64,000 nucleotides of DNA from DATKDP01 sp035546335. Lineage in GTDB: Bacteria; Acidobacteriota; Thermoanaerobaculia; Gp7-AA8. The DNA is taken from NCBI GenBank assembly GCA_035546335.1, contig DATKDP010000002.1, forward strand, positions 28,391 to 92,390, given 5' to 3'. The position numbers and the translations under genes were made by a program. Shown piece after piece: positions 1 to 8,654 of this stretch. The notes under the pieces were generated by a model that did no database searches, was not told where the DNA came from, and saw nothing but the letters and a program-made list of their open reading frames with translations. Each line of letters starts with the position of its first letter. Position 1 is the first letter of the stretch.

Positions 1-1
1 A

Positions 2-379
2 TTCATCACACAGGCCCTGAGCGGCGAGCCGATGACGATCTTCGGTGATGGCTCGCAGACTCGATCCTTCTGTTACGTCTCCGATTTGATCGACGGCATT
101 TACCGGCTGCTCATGTCGGACGAGATCGAGCCGGTGAACATCGGGAATCCTGCAGAGATGACCGTGCTGGAGTTCGCCGAGGTCATCAGAAAACTGACCC
201 AAACGAGCTCGCCAATCGAGTATCGCCCGCTTCCTCTCGACGACCCGAAGATCCGAAGGCCGGACATCGGAAAGGCCAGACGACTGCTCGACTGGGAGCC
301 GCGTGTACCTCTCGAAGAGGGACTCGAGCGAGCGATCGCCTACTTCCGTGAGAACCTCGATAGCAGCGGTGTGAACTGA
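2..379 (+). CDS. NAD-dependent sugar-nucleotide epimerase/decarboxylase, C-terminal part (UDP-xylose synthase-like)
   Basis: The gene enters from the left edge, so only about 125 C-terminal residues are visible. The frame is open from base 2 and reads FITQALSGEPMTIFGDGSQTRSF at its start (in two parts: FITQALSGEP then MTIFGDGSQTRSF). GDGSQTRSFCYV and the later NIGNP are hallmarks of the extended SDR family that includes UDP-glucuronate decarboxylase (UDP-xylose synthase) and related epimerases. This part forms the substrate-binding lobe; the NAD-binding Rossmann half lies outside. The end fits the family (RPDIGKARRLLDWEP, then EGLERAIAYFRENL). UDP-xylose synthase is the closest reading, but a dTDP-glucose dehydratase-type enzyme cannot be excluded. 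It probably serves surface polysaccharide synthesis. Confidence 0.85.
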   Translation, partial: FITQALSGEPMTIFGDGSQTRSFCYVSDLIDGIYRLLMSDEIEPVNIGNPAEMTVLEFAEVIRKLTQTSSPIEYRPLPLDDPKIRRPDIGKARRLLDWEPRVPLEEGLERAIAYFRENLDSSGVN

Positions 380-413
380 CTCTCGGGCATCATGCGATCG
401 CCCGGAGAGGTCG

Positions 414-941
414 TTGGAGCTTGAAAAGATGAAGAAGATCGACAGCGGAAAGTACACATGGGTGAGCCCCGGCGCACGGGAATTCTCGCTGGAGAAGGGG
501 CACGACCAGATCGGTGAGCTCCGGTGGGAGAAGGCCACCGGCTCGCTCGCGACCGGCCGGCTCGATGCCGAGCAGTGGTCGTTCAAGCGCGTCGGATACT
601 TCCACCCTCATGTTACGGTGCGCAGGGTGGGCACTGAGGCAGACATCGGCCGGGTGGTGCTGGGAATCGGCGGTGGCGGCTCGGTTCAGTTCAGGGATGG
701 TGAGCGCTACGACTGGACGAGCAACCTCTGGCGGTCGGAGTGGGGATGGATGACTCCCTCGGGCCGATCGCTCGTTCGATTCCATCGCGAATTCGGACTC
801 GGCGAGCGTTCGGGCTCGGTCGAGATTCCAGAGGATCATCTCCAGACGATCCACCTCCCGCTGCTGGTCGTTCTGGGGTGGTATCTGATCGTCCTGCTGG
901 CCGAAGATGCGGCGATCGCACAGTCGGTGTCGGGAGGTTGA
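414..941 (+). CDS. hypothetical protein with C-terminal membrane segment
   Basis: A 175-residue protein not assigned to a family. The TTG start is preferred because a strong ribosome site (GGAGAGG, 404-410) lies just upstream; an ATG at 429 has no comparable site. Residues about 1-140 are polar and rich in Trp, Arg and Gly, with strand-like stretches such as RVVLGIGGGGSVQF. Residues about 143-160 (IHLPLLVVLGWYLIVLLA) form one hydrophobic segment that could anchor the protein with its N-terminal domain in the cytoplasm. The stop lies 1 base before the purA start, so the two are probably co-transcribed. Function unknown. Confidence 0.7.
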   Translation: MELEKMKKIDSGKYTWVSPGAREFSLEKGHDQIGELRWEKATGSLATGRLDAEQWSFKRVGYFHPHVTVRRVGTEADIGRVVLGIGGGGSVQFRDGERYDWTSNLWRSEWGWMTPSGRSLVRFHREFGLGERSGSVEIPEDHLQTIHLPLLVVLGWYLIVLLAEDAAIAQSVSGG

Positions 942-942
942 T

Positions 943-2226
943 GTGAAGGCTCGCGGCAACCTCGCCGTCATCGGATCGCAGTGGGGCGACGAGGGGAAAG
1001 GGAAGATCGTCGACCTTCTCTGCGATCGGTTCGATCTCGTCGCCCGCTACCACGGAGGGCACAATGCCGGCCACACGGTCAAGTACGCCGACCGTCATTA
1101 CTCGCTCCACCTGATTCCCTCCGGAATTCTGCATCGGGACAAGCTCTGTATTCTGGGCAACGGGATGGTGATCGATCCGAAAGCGCTCCTCGAGGAGATG
1201 GCCCAGCTTCGGGCGGCGGATGTGGTCATCGACGACAACCTCAGGATCAGCGAATCGGCTCACTGCATTCTTCCCTACCACGCCGCCCTCGATCTCGCGC
1301 GGGAGACGGCGGCGGGAGAGGCGAAGATCGGGACGACGGGGCGCGGAATCGGTCCGGCTTACGAGACGAAGATGGCCCGGTCGGGAATCCGCATGGGCGA
1401 TCTTCTCGATCGCGCGGTACTTCGCGACAAGATCCGCGTCGCTTGCGCCGAGAAGAATTCGATTCTGGAGAGTGTCTACGGAAAGAGCGGATTCGACCCA
1501 GAGGAGCTCGTCGAGACGTACGCGGGGTACGGGGAGATACTGCGCCCCCGGATCGCAAATACCACGCGAATCCTCAACGAGGCGATCGGGAAAGGACAGC
1601 GAGTCATCTTCGAAGGAGCGCAGGGGACGCTTCTCGACATCGATCATGGGACGTATCCATTCGTCACCTCGTCCAACTGCGTGACCGGCGCGATCTGTAC
1701 GGGACTCGGAATCGCACCGCGCAACATCGATGAAGTGCTCGCCGTGGTGAAAGCGTACACGACGCGCGTCGGCAGCGGCCCTTTTCCAACCGAGCTCGAA
1801 GGCGATGAAGGAGAGCATCTTCGCCGGCGCGGGAACGAGTTCGGCACGACCACGGGCCGTCCCCGCCGGACGGGGTGGCTCGACCTGGTCGTTCTGCGGA
1901 TCTCGAAGATGCTCAACGGGCTCGACTCGATCGCGCTCACCAAGCTCGACGTCTTCGATGACTTCGGCCAGATACCGGTTTGTGTCGCCTACCGCATCGA
2001 CGGAAGTCTCACGAAGGCGTTTCCGGCGAGCGTTCCGGCGGGTGGCGATTACAGGCCGGAGTATCGCGTCTTCAAGGGATGGAATCGGTCCACGGTGGGA
2101 GCCGCGAGCTTCGACGATCTCCCGGAGGAAGCGAAGAGTTATGTTCGGTTCCTGGAGGACGAGCTCGAGGTCCCGGTGTCGATCATCTCAACCGGCCCGC
2201 GTCGCGAAGAGACGATCGTGCGCTGA
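943..2226 (+). CDS. purA: adenylosuccinate synthetase
   Basis: Catalyses GTP-dependent ligation of IMP and aspartate to adenylosuccinate, the first committed step from IMP to AMP, in the cytoplasm. The protein has 427 residues, normal for the family. Visible motifs are the N-terminal P-loop-like GSQWGDEGKGKIVD, GHNAGH, GTTGRGIGPAYE, and GTTTGRPRRTGW in the C-terminal half. The GTG start is chosen because it follows GGGAGG (932-937) at normal spacing and puts the glycine-rich loop at the usual distance from the N-terminus; an in-frame ATG at 907 would lie inside the upstream gene. It may be translated together with the upstream hypothetical gene. Nothing unusual in the sequence. Confidence 0.97.
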   Translation: MKARGNLAVIGSQWGDEGKGKIVDLLCDRFDLVARYHGGHNAGHTVKYADRHYSLHLIPSGILHRDKLCILGNGMVIDPKALLEEMAQLRAADVVIDDNLRISESAHCILPYHAALDLARETAAGEAKIGTTGRGIGPAYETKMARSGIRMGDLLDRAVLRDKIRVACAEKNSILESVYGKSGFDPEELVETYAGYGEILRPRIANTTRILNEAIGKGQRVIFEGAQGTLLDIDHGTYPFVTSSNCVTGAICTGLGIAPRNIDEVLAVVKAYTTRVGSGPFPTELEGDEGEHLRRRGNEFGTTTGRPRRTGWLDLVVLRISKMLNGLDSIALTKLDVFDDFGQIPVCVAYRIDGSLTKAFPASVPAGGDYRPEYRVFKGWNRSTVGAASFDDLPEEAKSYVRFLEDELEVPVSIISTGPRREETIVR

Positions 2227-2265
2227 TTGACGTCTCGCCTCACTCCTGAGATCCTTCGCTCGCAC

Positions 2266-3786
2266 ATGCAGACTATCGCTCTCGACGGCGGCTCCCTCAC
2301 GCTCGACGACCTCGAGGCGGCCGCCGAGCGGCGGGCTCGTTTCGAGCTGGCGCCTGCGGCACGCGTTGCCATGCAGAGCTCGCGAGCGATCGTCGAGCGC
2401 GCCGTGGAAGAGAGGAGGACCGTCTACGGCATCACCACCGGATTCGGTGTTTTCTCGGAGGTGCCGATCTCGGCGGCGGATGTGCTCCGCCTCCAGTGGA
2501 ATCTCATCGCCTCGCACGCGGCCGGGCTCGGCGAGCCCTATCCGCTGCCGGTCGTCAGGGCGATGATGATCCTCCGTGCGAATGCGCTGGCTAAGGGATT
2601 CTCCGGAATACGCCCTGCCGTCGTCGATCTGCTGTTGCGGATGCACGAGCGCGATGCCGTCCCCGTCGTGCCGTCGCAGGGATCGGTCGGCGCCTCGGGG
2701 GATCTGGCTCCGCTCGCCCACCTCGCAGCGACGCTGATGGGGGAAGGAGAGGTCGTTCTGGAGGGATCGAGGCTGGCGGCGCGAGCTGCTCTCGAGGCCA
2801 TCGGCGAAGAGCCAGTGATCTTCGAGGCGAAGGAAGGCCTCGCGATGATCAACGGCACGCAGGCGATCACGGCCGTCGGGGGGCTCGCATTGCGACGCGC
2901 GGCGATGCTTCTCGATCTCGCCGACGCTATCGGCGCTCTCACGCTCGACGCGCTACGCGGCACCGATGCGGCGTTCGACGCTCGCATTCACGACGCGCGT
3001 CCGCACGCCGGCCAGCGAGTCGTCGCCGGCCGCCTGAGGCGTTTTCTGCGGGGCAGCGAGATTCGCGACTCGCACCGCGACTGCGGCAAGGTGCAGGACG
3101 CATACACCCTCCGCTGCATTCCGCAGGTGCACGGCACGGTGCGCGATGCGATCGGATTCGCCTCGGCCACGATGGCGGTCGAGATCAACTCCGCGACCGA
3201 CAATCCGCTGATCTTCGCTGATTCCGGCGAGGTCCTCTCAGGTGGCAATTTTCATGGAGCGCCGGTCGCCCTGGCATGCGACCTCGCAGCGATCGCGCTC
3301 TGCGATCTCGCCTCGATCAGCGAGCGCCGCATCGAGCGTCTCGTCAATCCTGCGCTCTCCGAGCTGCCTGCCTTTCTCGTGGAACGGGGAGGACTCAACA
3401 GCGGTTTCATGATCGCGCAGGTCACGGCGGCAGCGCTCCTTTCGGAGTCGAAGGCGCTCTCCCATCCTGCCTCCGTCGACAGCATCCCGACTTCGGCGAA
3501 CAAGGAGGATCACGTCTCGATGGGCCCGATCGCAGCGTGGAAGCTCTCGCGCATCGTCGAGAACCTGGCGGGAGTTCTGGCCATCGAAGCGGTTTGTGCG
3601 GCTCAGGCTCTCGACCTCCGCCGCCCTCTCCGTTCTTCGGAGCCGCTGGAGGCGATGGTGGCTGCGATCCGGAGTCGTGTGGCTCCGTGGATCGACGACC
3701 GCTACCTCCATCCCGATCTGGTGGCGGTCCGTGAGCTCCTGCCTGTGCTGCACGCGGAGAGTGAGTCGCGCCTGCCGGCCGAATGA
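2266..3786 (+). CDS. hutH: histidine ammonia-lyase
   Basis: Deaminates L-histidine to trans-urocanate, the first step of histidine breakdown. The motif GSVGASGDLAPLAH contains the Ala-Ser-Gly triad that cyclises to the MIO electrophile. With the ATG at 2266 the triad sits at residues 143-145, matching characterised HALs (about 142-144), and the length is 506 residues. A TTG directly abutting the purA stop (2227) would add 13 residues and is the alternative. Other family blocks are YGITTGFG, STDNPL-type SATDNPL and the HVSMGP segment near the C-terminus. No hutU, hutI or hutG is adjacent, so the rest of the pathway must lie elsewhere. A phenylalanine/tyrosine ammonia-lyase is a less likely reading. 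Confidence 0.93.
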   Translation: MQTIALDGGSLTLDDLEAAAERRARFELAPAARVAMQSSRAIVERAVEERRTVYGITTGFGVFSEVPISAADVLRLQWNLIASHAAGLGEPYPLPVVRAMMILRANALAKGFSGIRPAVVDLLLRMHERDAVPVVPSQGSVGASGDLAPLAHLAATLMGEGEVVLEGSRLAARAALEAIGEEPVIFEAKEGLAMINGTQAITAVGGLALRRAAMLLDLADAIGALTLDALRGTDAAFDARIHDARPHAGQRVVAGRLRRFLRGSEIRDSHRDCGKVQDAYTLRCIPQVHGTVRDAIGFASATMAVEINSATDNPLIFADSGEVLSGGNFHGAPVALACDLAAIALCDLASISERRIERLVNPALSELPAFLVERGGLNSGFMIAQVTAAALLSESKALSHPASVDSIPTSANKEDHVSMGPIAAWKLSRIVENLAGVLAIEAVCAAQALDLRRPLRSSEPLEAMVAAIRSRVAPWIDDRYLHPDLVAVRELLPVLHAESESRLPAE

Positions 3787-3829
3787 TATTTCTCGTAGGC
3801 GCGAAGCATTTGCGCGCAGGCCGCGGCGT
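3787..3829 (+). repeat. dispersed repeat family C, copy 1
   Basis: This stretch right after the hutH stop carries TTTCTCGTAGG and GCGAAGCATTTGCGCGCAGG. The same words occur in reverse complement at 37531-37573, there also in a 3' flank. It contains no ORF and leads directly into the repeat A copy. Confidence 0.7.
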
Positions 3830-3941
3830 CATCCTGAATGAGGGCGGCGTGCGGGCGTGAGTGAGGGATCTGCGATCGGCAACTGTCTAAGAACGCAGAT
3901 CCTTCGCTCACGCCCACCCATCCGCCTCGCTCAGGATGACG
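3827..3941. repeat. dispersed palindromic repeat family A, copy 1 (complete)
   Basis: The outer ends are CGTCATCCTGA on the left and TCAGGATGACG on the right. Inside are GGCGTGAGTGAGGGATCTGCG and its near complement (CGCAGATCCTTCGCTCACGCC), so the unit folds into one long hairpin around a short core (ATCGGCAACTGTCTAAGAA). A full copy lies at 39627-39743 with the core inverted; partial copies are at 44664, 60129 and 63904. No coding capacity. It may act as a transcription terminator between hutH and the next gene. Confidence 0.85.
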
Positions 3942-4052
3942 GCGAGGTTTGCGTGTCATTCCCTCTTCATCGGCGCGCGGGGCGTGAAAATTGCTCGCCG
4001 TACGAAGGGCGAGGTATAGTGAGAGCGACCCTTCGAGACGAGGAGGCCGGGC

Positions 4053-4706
4053 ATGGATCTGCACCATCAAAGCCATGGAAGCGGGACGGTTCAGACGCCC
4101 CTTCGCGTTCCGATCTCGGAATTCGCCGCCGGGCTCGAGACGATCTCGACGGGGCTGATCACCAAGCAGGGCCTATACGACTATCTGACGACCTACGAGA
4201 TCGAGCCCGACGACCTGAAACGGCTCGAGCATTGGGAGCCCGATCGTCACACCCGAAACCTGATCCTGCGCAATCCGAAGCTCGAGCTGATGCTGATCTG
4301 CTGGAACGTCGGGAACACCACGCCGCTTCATACGCACAATGGACAGCTCGGCTGGATGGTGATGGGCGAAGGGAAACTGCAGGTCGAGAACTTCCGCCTT
4401 CGCGCGTGCAACAAGCCGGAGAATCAGGAAGTGGTCGGGATCGACTGTCTCGCCGGCGCCACCGAGATCGACATGGAGCCGCTCGACATCGAGATCTGCC
4501 GCCCGGGCGGCCCGCTCAACACGGTCGACAAGCACCACACCATCCATCGCATCACGAACCTGAAAGAGTGGAACGAGCCCGCCGTCAGCCTTCACGTCTA
4601 CTCCCTCCCGATCGACTCCTGCGTCGTCTTCGACCTCGAAGCGCAGCGCTGCTTCCGCCGCGACCTCACCTACGACTACGAAGCGCCGGGCGCCCGCCGG
4701 GCATAG
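4053..4706 (+). CDS. cysteine dioxygenase type I family protein
   Basis: A cupin-fold, mononuclear non-heme iron thiol dioxygenase that would oxidise L-cysteine (or a related thiol) to the sulfinate. The 217-residue protein shows PLHTHNG (His93, His95) in the first cupin motif and IHRITN (His165) in the second, the three expected iron-binding histidines. The block RNLILRNPKLELMLICW is typical of bacterial CDOs. A Tyr needed for a Cys-Tyr cofactor cannot be assigned with certainty. The ATG follows GAGGAGGCC. Mercaptopropionate dioxygenase is a possible alternative activity. It starts about 110 bases after repeat A copy 1 and is followed 21 bases later by a GNAT gene. Confidence 0.87.
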   Translation: MDLHHQSHGSGTVQTPLRVPISEFAAGLETISTGLITKQGLYDYLTTYEIEPDDLKRLEHWEPDRHTRNLILRNPKLELMLICWNVGNTTPLHTHNGQLGWMVMGEGKLQVENFRLRACNKPENQEVVGIDCLAGATEIDMEPLDIEICRPGGPLNTVDKHHTIHRITNLKEWNEPAVSLHVYSLPIDSCVVFDLEAQRCFRRDLTYDYEAPGARRA

Positions 4707-4727
4707 AGCGATCGGAAGAAACGTCCA

Positions 4728-5249
4728 ATGGTGGACAGCAGTATCTCCAAAGTACTCATGCTACATCTTCAAGCAGAGGGGAAAACTCGACTGCGGGATG
4801 TGACGGGGAACGACCTTCCCATCTTCTTCGAGCACCAGCGCGATCCGGAAGCGAACCGGATGGCGGCGTTTCTCCCGAGGGAACGGGAATTGTTCATGGC
4901 GCACTGGGAGAAGATTCTCGCTGATCGGACAGTGATGGCGAAAACGATCGTCGTCGAGGATGAGGTCGCCGGCAACATCGTCAGCTTCGAGCAGGCGGGG
5001 CGGCGGCTCGTCGGCTACTGGATCGGAAGGAAACATTGGGGGAAGGGAATCGCCACCAGTGCTCTGTCGCACTTTCTCCATGTCGATGCAGCGCGTCCTC
5101 TCCATGCGTATGTCGCGAAACACAACCGAGCGTCCGCCCGCGTGCTGGAAAACTGCGGATTCGAGGTTAGTGGCGAGCAGATCGGCGCCCCCGGACCCGA
5201 TGGGGAAGAGGTTGAAGAGTTTCTCATGGTTCTGACGGCGGCGGGATGA
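4728..5249 (+). CDS. GNAT family N-acetyltransferase (RimJ/RimL type)
   Basis: A 173-residue acetyl-CoA-dependent acetyltransferase. The start of the domain (LRDVTGNDLPIFFEHQRDPEANRMAAF) and the acetyl-CoA pocket (GYWIGRKHWGKGIATSALSHFL) are typical of the RimJ/RimL-like branch, as is the Asn-rich turn AKHNRASARVLENCGF near the end. The substrate cannot be deduced; candidates are a protein N-terminus, an amino acid or an antibiotic. An internal ATG at 4758 would remove 10 residues and still keep the whole domain. It lies 21 bases downstream of the cysteine dioxygenase gene on the same strand and may share its transcript. Confidence 0.88.
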   Translation: MVDSSISKVLMLHLQAEGKTRLRDVTGNDLPIFFEHQRDPEANRMAAFLPRERELFMAHWEKILADRTVMAKTIVVEDEVAGNIVSFEQAGRRLVGYWIGRKHWGKGIATSALSHFLHVDAARPLHAYVAKHNRASARVLENCGFEVSGEQIGAPGPDGEEVEEFLMVLTAAG

Positions 5250-5322
5250 TCGACGAGCTCCCCGCAGTGCGGATCCTGGCGTGCGTGGACGATCGAATCC
5301 GTGAAGGCGTACACTGCCATCG

Positions 5323-5910
5323 ATGGCGAAATCAGCCCACCGACCTCGCTACACTCTCGATGAATATCTCAAGCTGGAAGAGATCAGCAACGTACGGCAC
5401 GAGTATCTCGACGGTGAGATCTATGCGATGGCGGGCGGCACGCCGGAGCATGGGCGGATCGCCGCTAATATCATCGCCCTGCTGGGGTCGCACGAAAGCC
5501 GGACCCGATGCGCGGTCTTCACTTCGGACGTTCGTGTCCGGGTGGCGGCGTCCGGTCTCGACACCTATCCCGACATCAGCGTGGTGTGCGGACACCTCGA
5601 GAGAGACTCGCTCGACGCGCAAGCAATCGCGAACCCGGTCGTCATCTTCGAGGTGACGAGCCCGAGCAGCGACGCATACGATCGAGGTGAAAAGCTGCGA
5701 CACTATCAGCAGATCCCCTCGTTGCGCGAGATCGTCATCGTCTCTCATTCCGAGCGGCGTGTCGACGTCTGGAGGCGCGGGGACGAAGGAGAGTGGGAGC
5801 GAGCCGAAATCGGCCCTTCCGGGGTCGCTCATCTCGCGGCGATCGATTGTGATCTGCCTGTCGACGACATCTACCGCGACCCGCTCGACCGCCCCCATTC
5901 GCCACTCTGA
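5323..5910 (+). CDS. Uma2 family protein (DUF820, PD-(D/E)XK nuclease fold)
   Basis: A 195-residue Uma2/DUF820 protein. The family start is clear (YTLDEYLKLEEISNVRHEYLDGEIYAMAGGTPEH), followed by the core acidic and Glu-x-x elements DTYPDISVVCG and VVIFEVTSPSSDAYDRGEKLRHYQ. These correspond to a restriction-endonuclease-like fold. The family is abundant in cyanobacteria and soil bacteria, often in many copies, and its biological role is not established. Nothing next to it suggests a partner such as a methylase. It ends 43 bases before kbl. Confidence 0.9.
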   Translation: MAKSAHRPRYTLDEYLKLEEISNVRHEYLDGEIYAMAGGTPEHGRIAANIIALLGSHESRTRCAVFTSDVRVRVAASGLDTYPDISVVCGHLERDSLDAQAIANPVVIFEVTSPSSDAYDRGEKLRHYQQIPSLREIVIVSHSERRVDVWRRGDEGEWERAEIGPSGVAHLAAIDCDLPVDDIYRDPLDRPHSPL

Positions 5911-5953
5911 TATCCTTTCCCGTCGGACCATCACCGATGCAAAGGAGCCCGTC

Positions 5954-7147
5954 ATGTCGCTGATGCAGACACTCGCCGGAGAGCTGAACGAGATGCGCGA
6001 CGCCGGAACGCTCAAGTCCGAGCTGTCGCTTCTCGGACCTCAGGGGGCCGTCGTCGAGGTCGAAGGTCGTGGCGAGGTCATCATGCTCACCTCGAACAAC
6101 TACCTCGGGCTCGCGAATCACCCCGCCATCGTCGAGGCCGCCGAGAAAGCGGAGCGCGATTACGGCTACGGACTCGCCTCCGTCCGCTTCATCTGCGGAA
6201 CGCAGGACATTCACAAGACGCTCGAGGCGAAGATCTCCGAGTTTCTCGGCACCGAGGACACGATTCTCTACGGCTCCTGCTGGAACGCGAACGAGGGGCT
6301 GTTCCAGACGGTTCTTTCCGAAGAGGATGCGGTTCTTTCCGACGAGTTGAATCACGCTTCGATCATCGATGGAGTGCGGCTGGCGAGATGCCGCCGGCTC
6401 CGCTACAGAAATCGAGACATCGATGATCTGCGCCGCGTCCTCGAGGAGAACCGCGACGCGCGCAACCGGCTGATCATGACCGACGGCGTGTTCTCCATGG
6501 AGGGGTCACTCGCTCCACTTCCCGAGCTCGTCGGCATCGCGCGAGAGGTCGATGCCCTCCTGGTGGTCGACGACTCGCATGGAACCGGAGTTCTGGGCCG
6601 GACAGGACGCGGAACCGGCGAGGAGCTCGGCGTCTTCGGGAAGATCGGAGCCTACACCTCCACCCTCGGCAAAGCGCTCGGTGGCTCCCATGGCGGCTTC
6701 ACCACCGGCCCCTCGGTGCTGACCGAGTACCTGCGCCAGAGGTCGCGTCCCTACCTTTTCTCCAACACGCTTCCGCCCGCCGTCGTCCTCGGATCGATTG
6801 CGGCACTCGATCTGCTCGCCTCGGACCCATCCCTGCTGGCGCGGCTTCGCGAGAATACTGCGTACTTTCGAGAGGGGTTGAAACGGGCGGGACTGAACGT
6901 CCGCGAAGGGATCCACCCGATCGTGCCGATCCTCATCGGTGATGCGGCGAAGGCGATTTCAATGTCGCGCGAGCTTCTCGATCGCGGCGTCTACGTTTCG
7001 GGCTTCGGCTACCCGGTCGTTCCACAGGGGCAGGCGCGACTGCGATGCCAGATCAGCGCTGCGCACACGAGAGAGCATCTCGACCGGGCTCTCGAAGCGA
7101 TCTCTACAGTTGCGAGCAAATACGATGTGATCGCAGCTCCGGCGTGA
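5954..7147 (+). CDS. kbl: glycine C-acetyltransferase (2-amino-3-ketobutyrate CoA ligase)
   Basis: A PLP-dependent enzyme of the alpha-oxoamine synthase family that interconverts 2-amino-3-oxobutyrate plus CoA with glycine plus acetyl-CoA in threonine degradation. The start at 5954 follows AAAGGAG (5941-5947) and gives 397 residues. Key features are FICGTQDIHKTLE, SDELNHASIIDGVRL, DDSHGTGVLG and STLGKALGG with the PLP lysine at about residue 240. Similarity runs the whole length to E. coli Kbl, including SRPYLFSN and YPVVPQGQARLR, which favours Kbl over BioF. The usual partner threonine dehydrogenase (tdh) is not adjacent. Confidence 0.93.
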   Translation: MSLMQTLAGELNEMRDAGTLKSELSLLGPQGAVVEVEGRGEVIMLTSNNYLGLANHPAIVEAAEKAERDYGYGLASVRFICGTQDIHKTLEAKISEFLGTEDTILYGSCWNANEGLFQTVLSEEDAVLSDELNHASIIDGVRLARCRRLRYRNRDIDDLRRVLEENRDARNRLIMTDGVFSMEGSLAPLPELVGIAREVDALLVVDDSHGTGVLGRTGRGTGEELGVFGKIGAYTSTLGKALGGSHGGFTTGPSVLTEYLRQRSRPYLFSNTLPPAVVLGSIAALDLLASDPSLLARLRENTAYFREGLKRAGLNVREGIHPIVPILIGDAAKAISMSRELLDRGVYVSGFGYPVVPQGQARLRCQISAAHTREHLDRALEAISTVASKYDVIAAPA

Positions 7148-7249
7148 GAAGTGCAACGCCGCTTTCGCGATTCAGGGTTGTCGGAGCATGCGTCGCGGCC
7201 GGCGATCGAGCTCGACAGGCAGCCCCTCAATGAAGAGGTGAAGAACGCC

Positions 7250-8635
7250 ATGCAGTCGAAGATCATCATCGGACTCGTCATTCCGCTCCTGCTCGTTGCG
7301 CCAGCCGGCGCCGGCGTCATGCCCTGGGAGGTCCACAAACGGACTCTGCCGAACGGACTCGACGTGCTGGTGATCCCGACGCCGGAATTCCGGCAGGTCG
7401 TCAATTTCAACACACTGATTCTCGCCGGCTCGCGGAACGAGCTCGAGAAGGGACGCTCGGGCCTCGCACATCTCTTCGAGCACATCGCCTTTCGCCACCG
7501 ATTCGACGAGGGCGAAAAGTCGTACTCGTCGCAGATCGACAGGCTCGGTGCATTCAACAACGCCTGGACCTGGTTCGATGTGACGTATTACCACCCTGTT
7601 ACCTTCACCTCCAATCTCGAGGCGCTCGTGCGTCTCGAGGCAGAGCGGTTCGTCGACATGCAGTTCACCGAACGGATCTATCGGACCGAGGCGGGGGCGG
7701 TGCTGGGCGAGTACCGAAGAATCGCTTCGGATCCCGGTTTGCGGATGGACGAGGTGATCAGCGATCTGGCCTACGGTGCATCACACGGCTATGGACATAC
7801 GACGCTCGGCTATCTCCAGGATGTGGAGGACATGCCGAATTCCTACCGGGCGGGAAGAGCGTTCTACGAGACGTTCTACCGGCCGAACAATGCGGTCGTT
7901 CTGGTCACCGGCGATGTCGACCCGCAGCGCGTGTTTGCTCTCGTGGAGCAGGTATACGGGTCGTGGCAGCCGCGCCCGATTCCCGAAGTTCCGGATCCGC
8001 GACGGGTCGGCGGGCCGAAAAAAGGACATGTCGATTGGGAATCCGACGTGCCTCCGCAGGTCGACTTCGCCTACCGCGTTCCGGCGTTCGAGCCGGGAAC
8101 GACCGAGAGCTCGGTGATCATGATTCTCCCGGAACTGATCTCCGGGGAGACCGCCCCGCTCTATCAGAAATTGCGATACGAGGAGAAGCTGGCGACGAGC
8201 ATGGCCACCGATACCGGCACGGTGATTCGTCGGAGCGCGACGGGATTCGATCCCCGCCTTCTGGAGACCTACATCACGCTCGACAAGGGACGCTACGACA
8301 AGGAAGGAAAACCGATGATCGAACGCGTGGTCGGAGAGACCGAGCGCGGCCTCGACGAGCTGAAGAACTTCTCCTCCCGTTCCGGCGCAGCCCGGACGCT
8401 GGCAGCGATCAAGTCGCGGTTCCGTTACGATCTGCTCGCCGCGCTCGACTCCCCGGCTCACATCGCCGAGACCTTCTCCTGGTATTACCGCTTCAATCGC
8501 AATCCCGACGTTCTCGATCAGCTCGTCGAAGGCGTCGACAAGCTCACTCCGCAGGACATCGATTCTTTCGCGCGGAAACACTTCGTCCCGGCGAATCGAG
8601 TCGTCGTGACGATGGAGCCGAAATCGGCGAACTGA
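7250..8635 (+). CDS. exported M16 family zinc metallopeptidase (catalytic subunit)
   Basis: A 461-residue pitrilysin-type peptidase. The start at 7250 gives a clear signal peptide (MQSKIIIGLVIPLLLVAPAGA), so the enzyme acts in the periplasm or on the cell surface. The inverted zinc motif HLFEH lies at residues 74-78 (GLAHLFEHIAF), and a downstream Glu (RTEAGAVLGEYRR) is placed to be the third zinc ligand. The C-terminal half holds the second M16 repeat. A longer frame opens at 7151 but lacks the signal at its N-terminus. The next gene, 19 bases downstream, is an M16 homologue without the zinc motif, so the two probably form a heterodimer, as known for bacterial M16B pairs. Confidence 0.92.
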   Translation: MQSKIIIGLVIPLLLVAPAGAGVMPWEVHKRTLPNGLDVLVIPTPEFRQVVNFNTLILAGSRNELEKGRSGLAHLFEHIAFRHRFDEGEKSYSSQIDRLGAFNNAWTWFDVTYYHPVTFTSNLEALVRLEAERFVDMQFTERIYRTEAGAVLGEYRRIASDPGLRMDEVISDLAYGASHGYGHTTLGYLQDVEDMPNSYRAGRAFYETFYRPNNAVVLVTGDVDPQRVFALVEQVYGSWQPRPIPEVPDPRRVGGPKKGHVDWESDVPPQVDFAYRVPAFEPGTTESSVIMILPELISGETAPLYQKLRYEEKLATSMATDTGTVIRRSATGFDPRLLETYITLDKGRYDKEGKPMIERVVGETERGLDELKNFSSRSGAARTLAAIKSRFRYDLLAALDSPAHIAETFSWYYRFNRNPDVLDQLVEGVDKLTPQDIDSFARKHFVPANRVVVTMEPKSAN

Positions 8636-8654
8636 GAGATCTGGAGACGATGTC

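Noticed and set aside
691..1818. Long reverse-strand open frame of 375 codons over purA
   Set aside because: It is antisense to a clear purA gene, has no ribosome site and no family resemblance; high GC content keeps such frames open.
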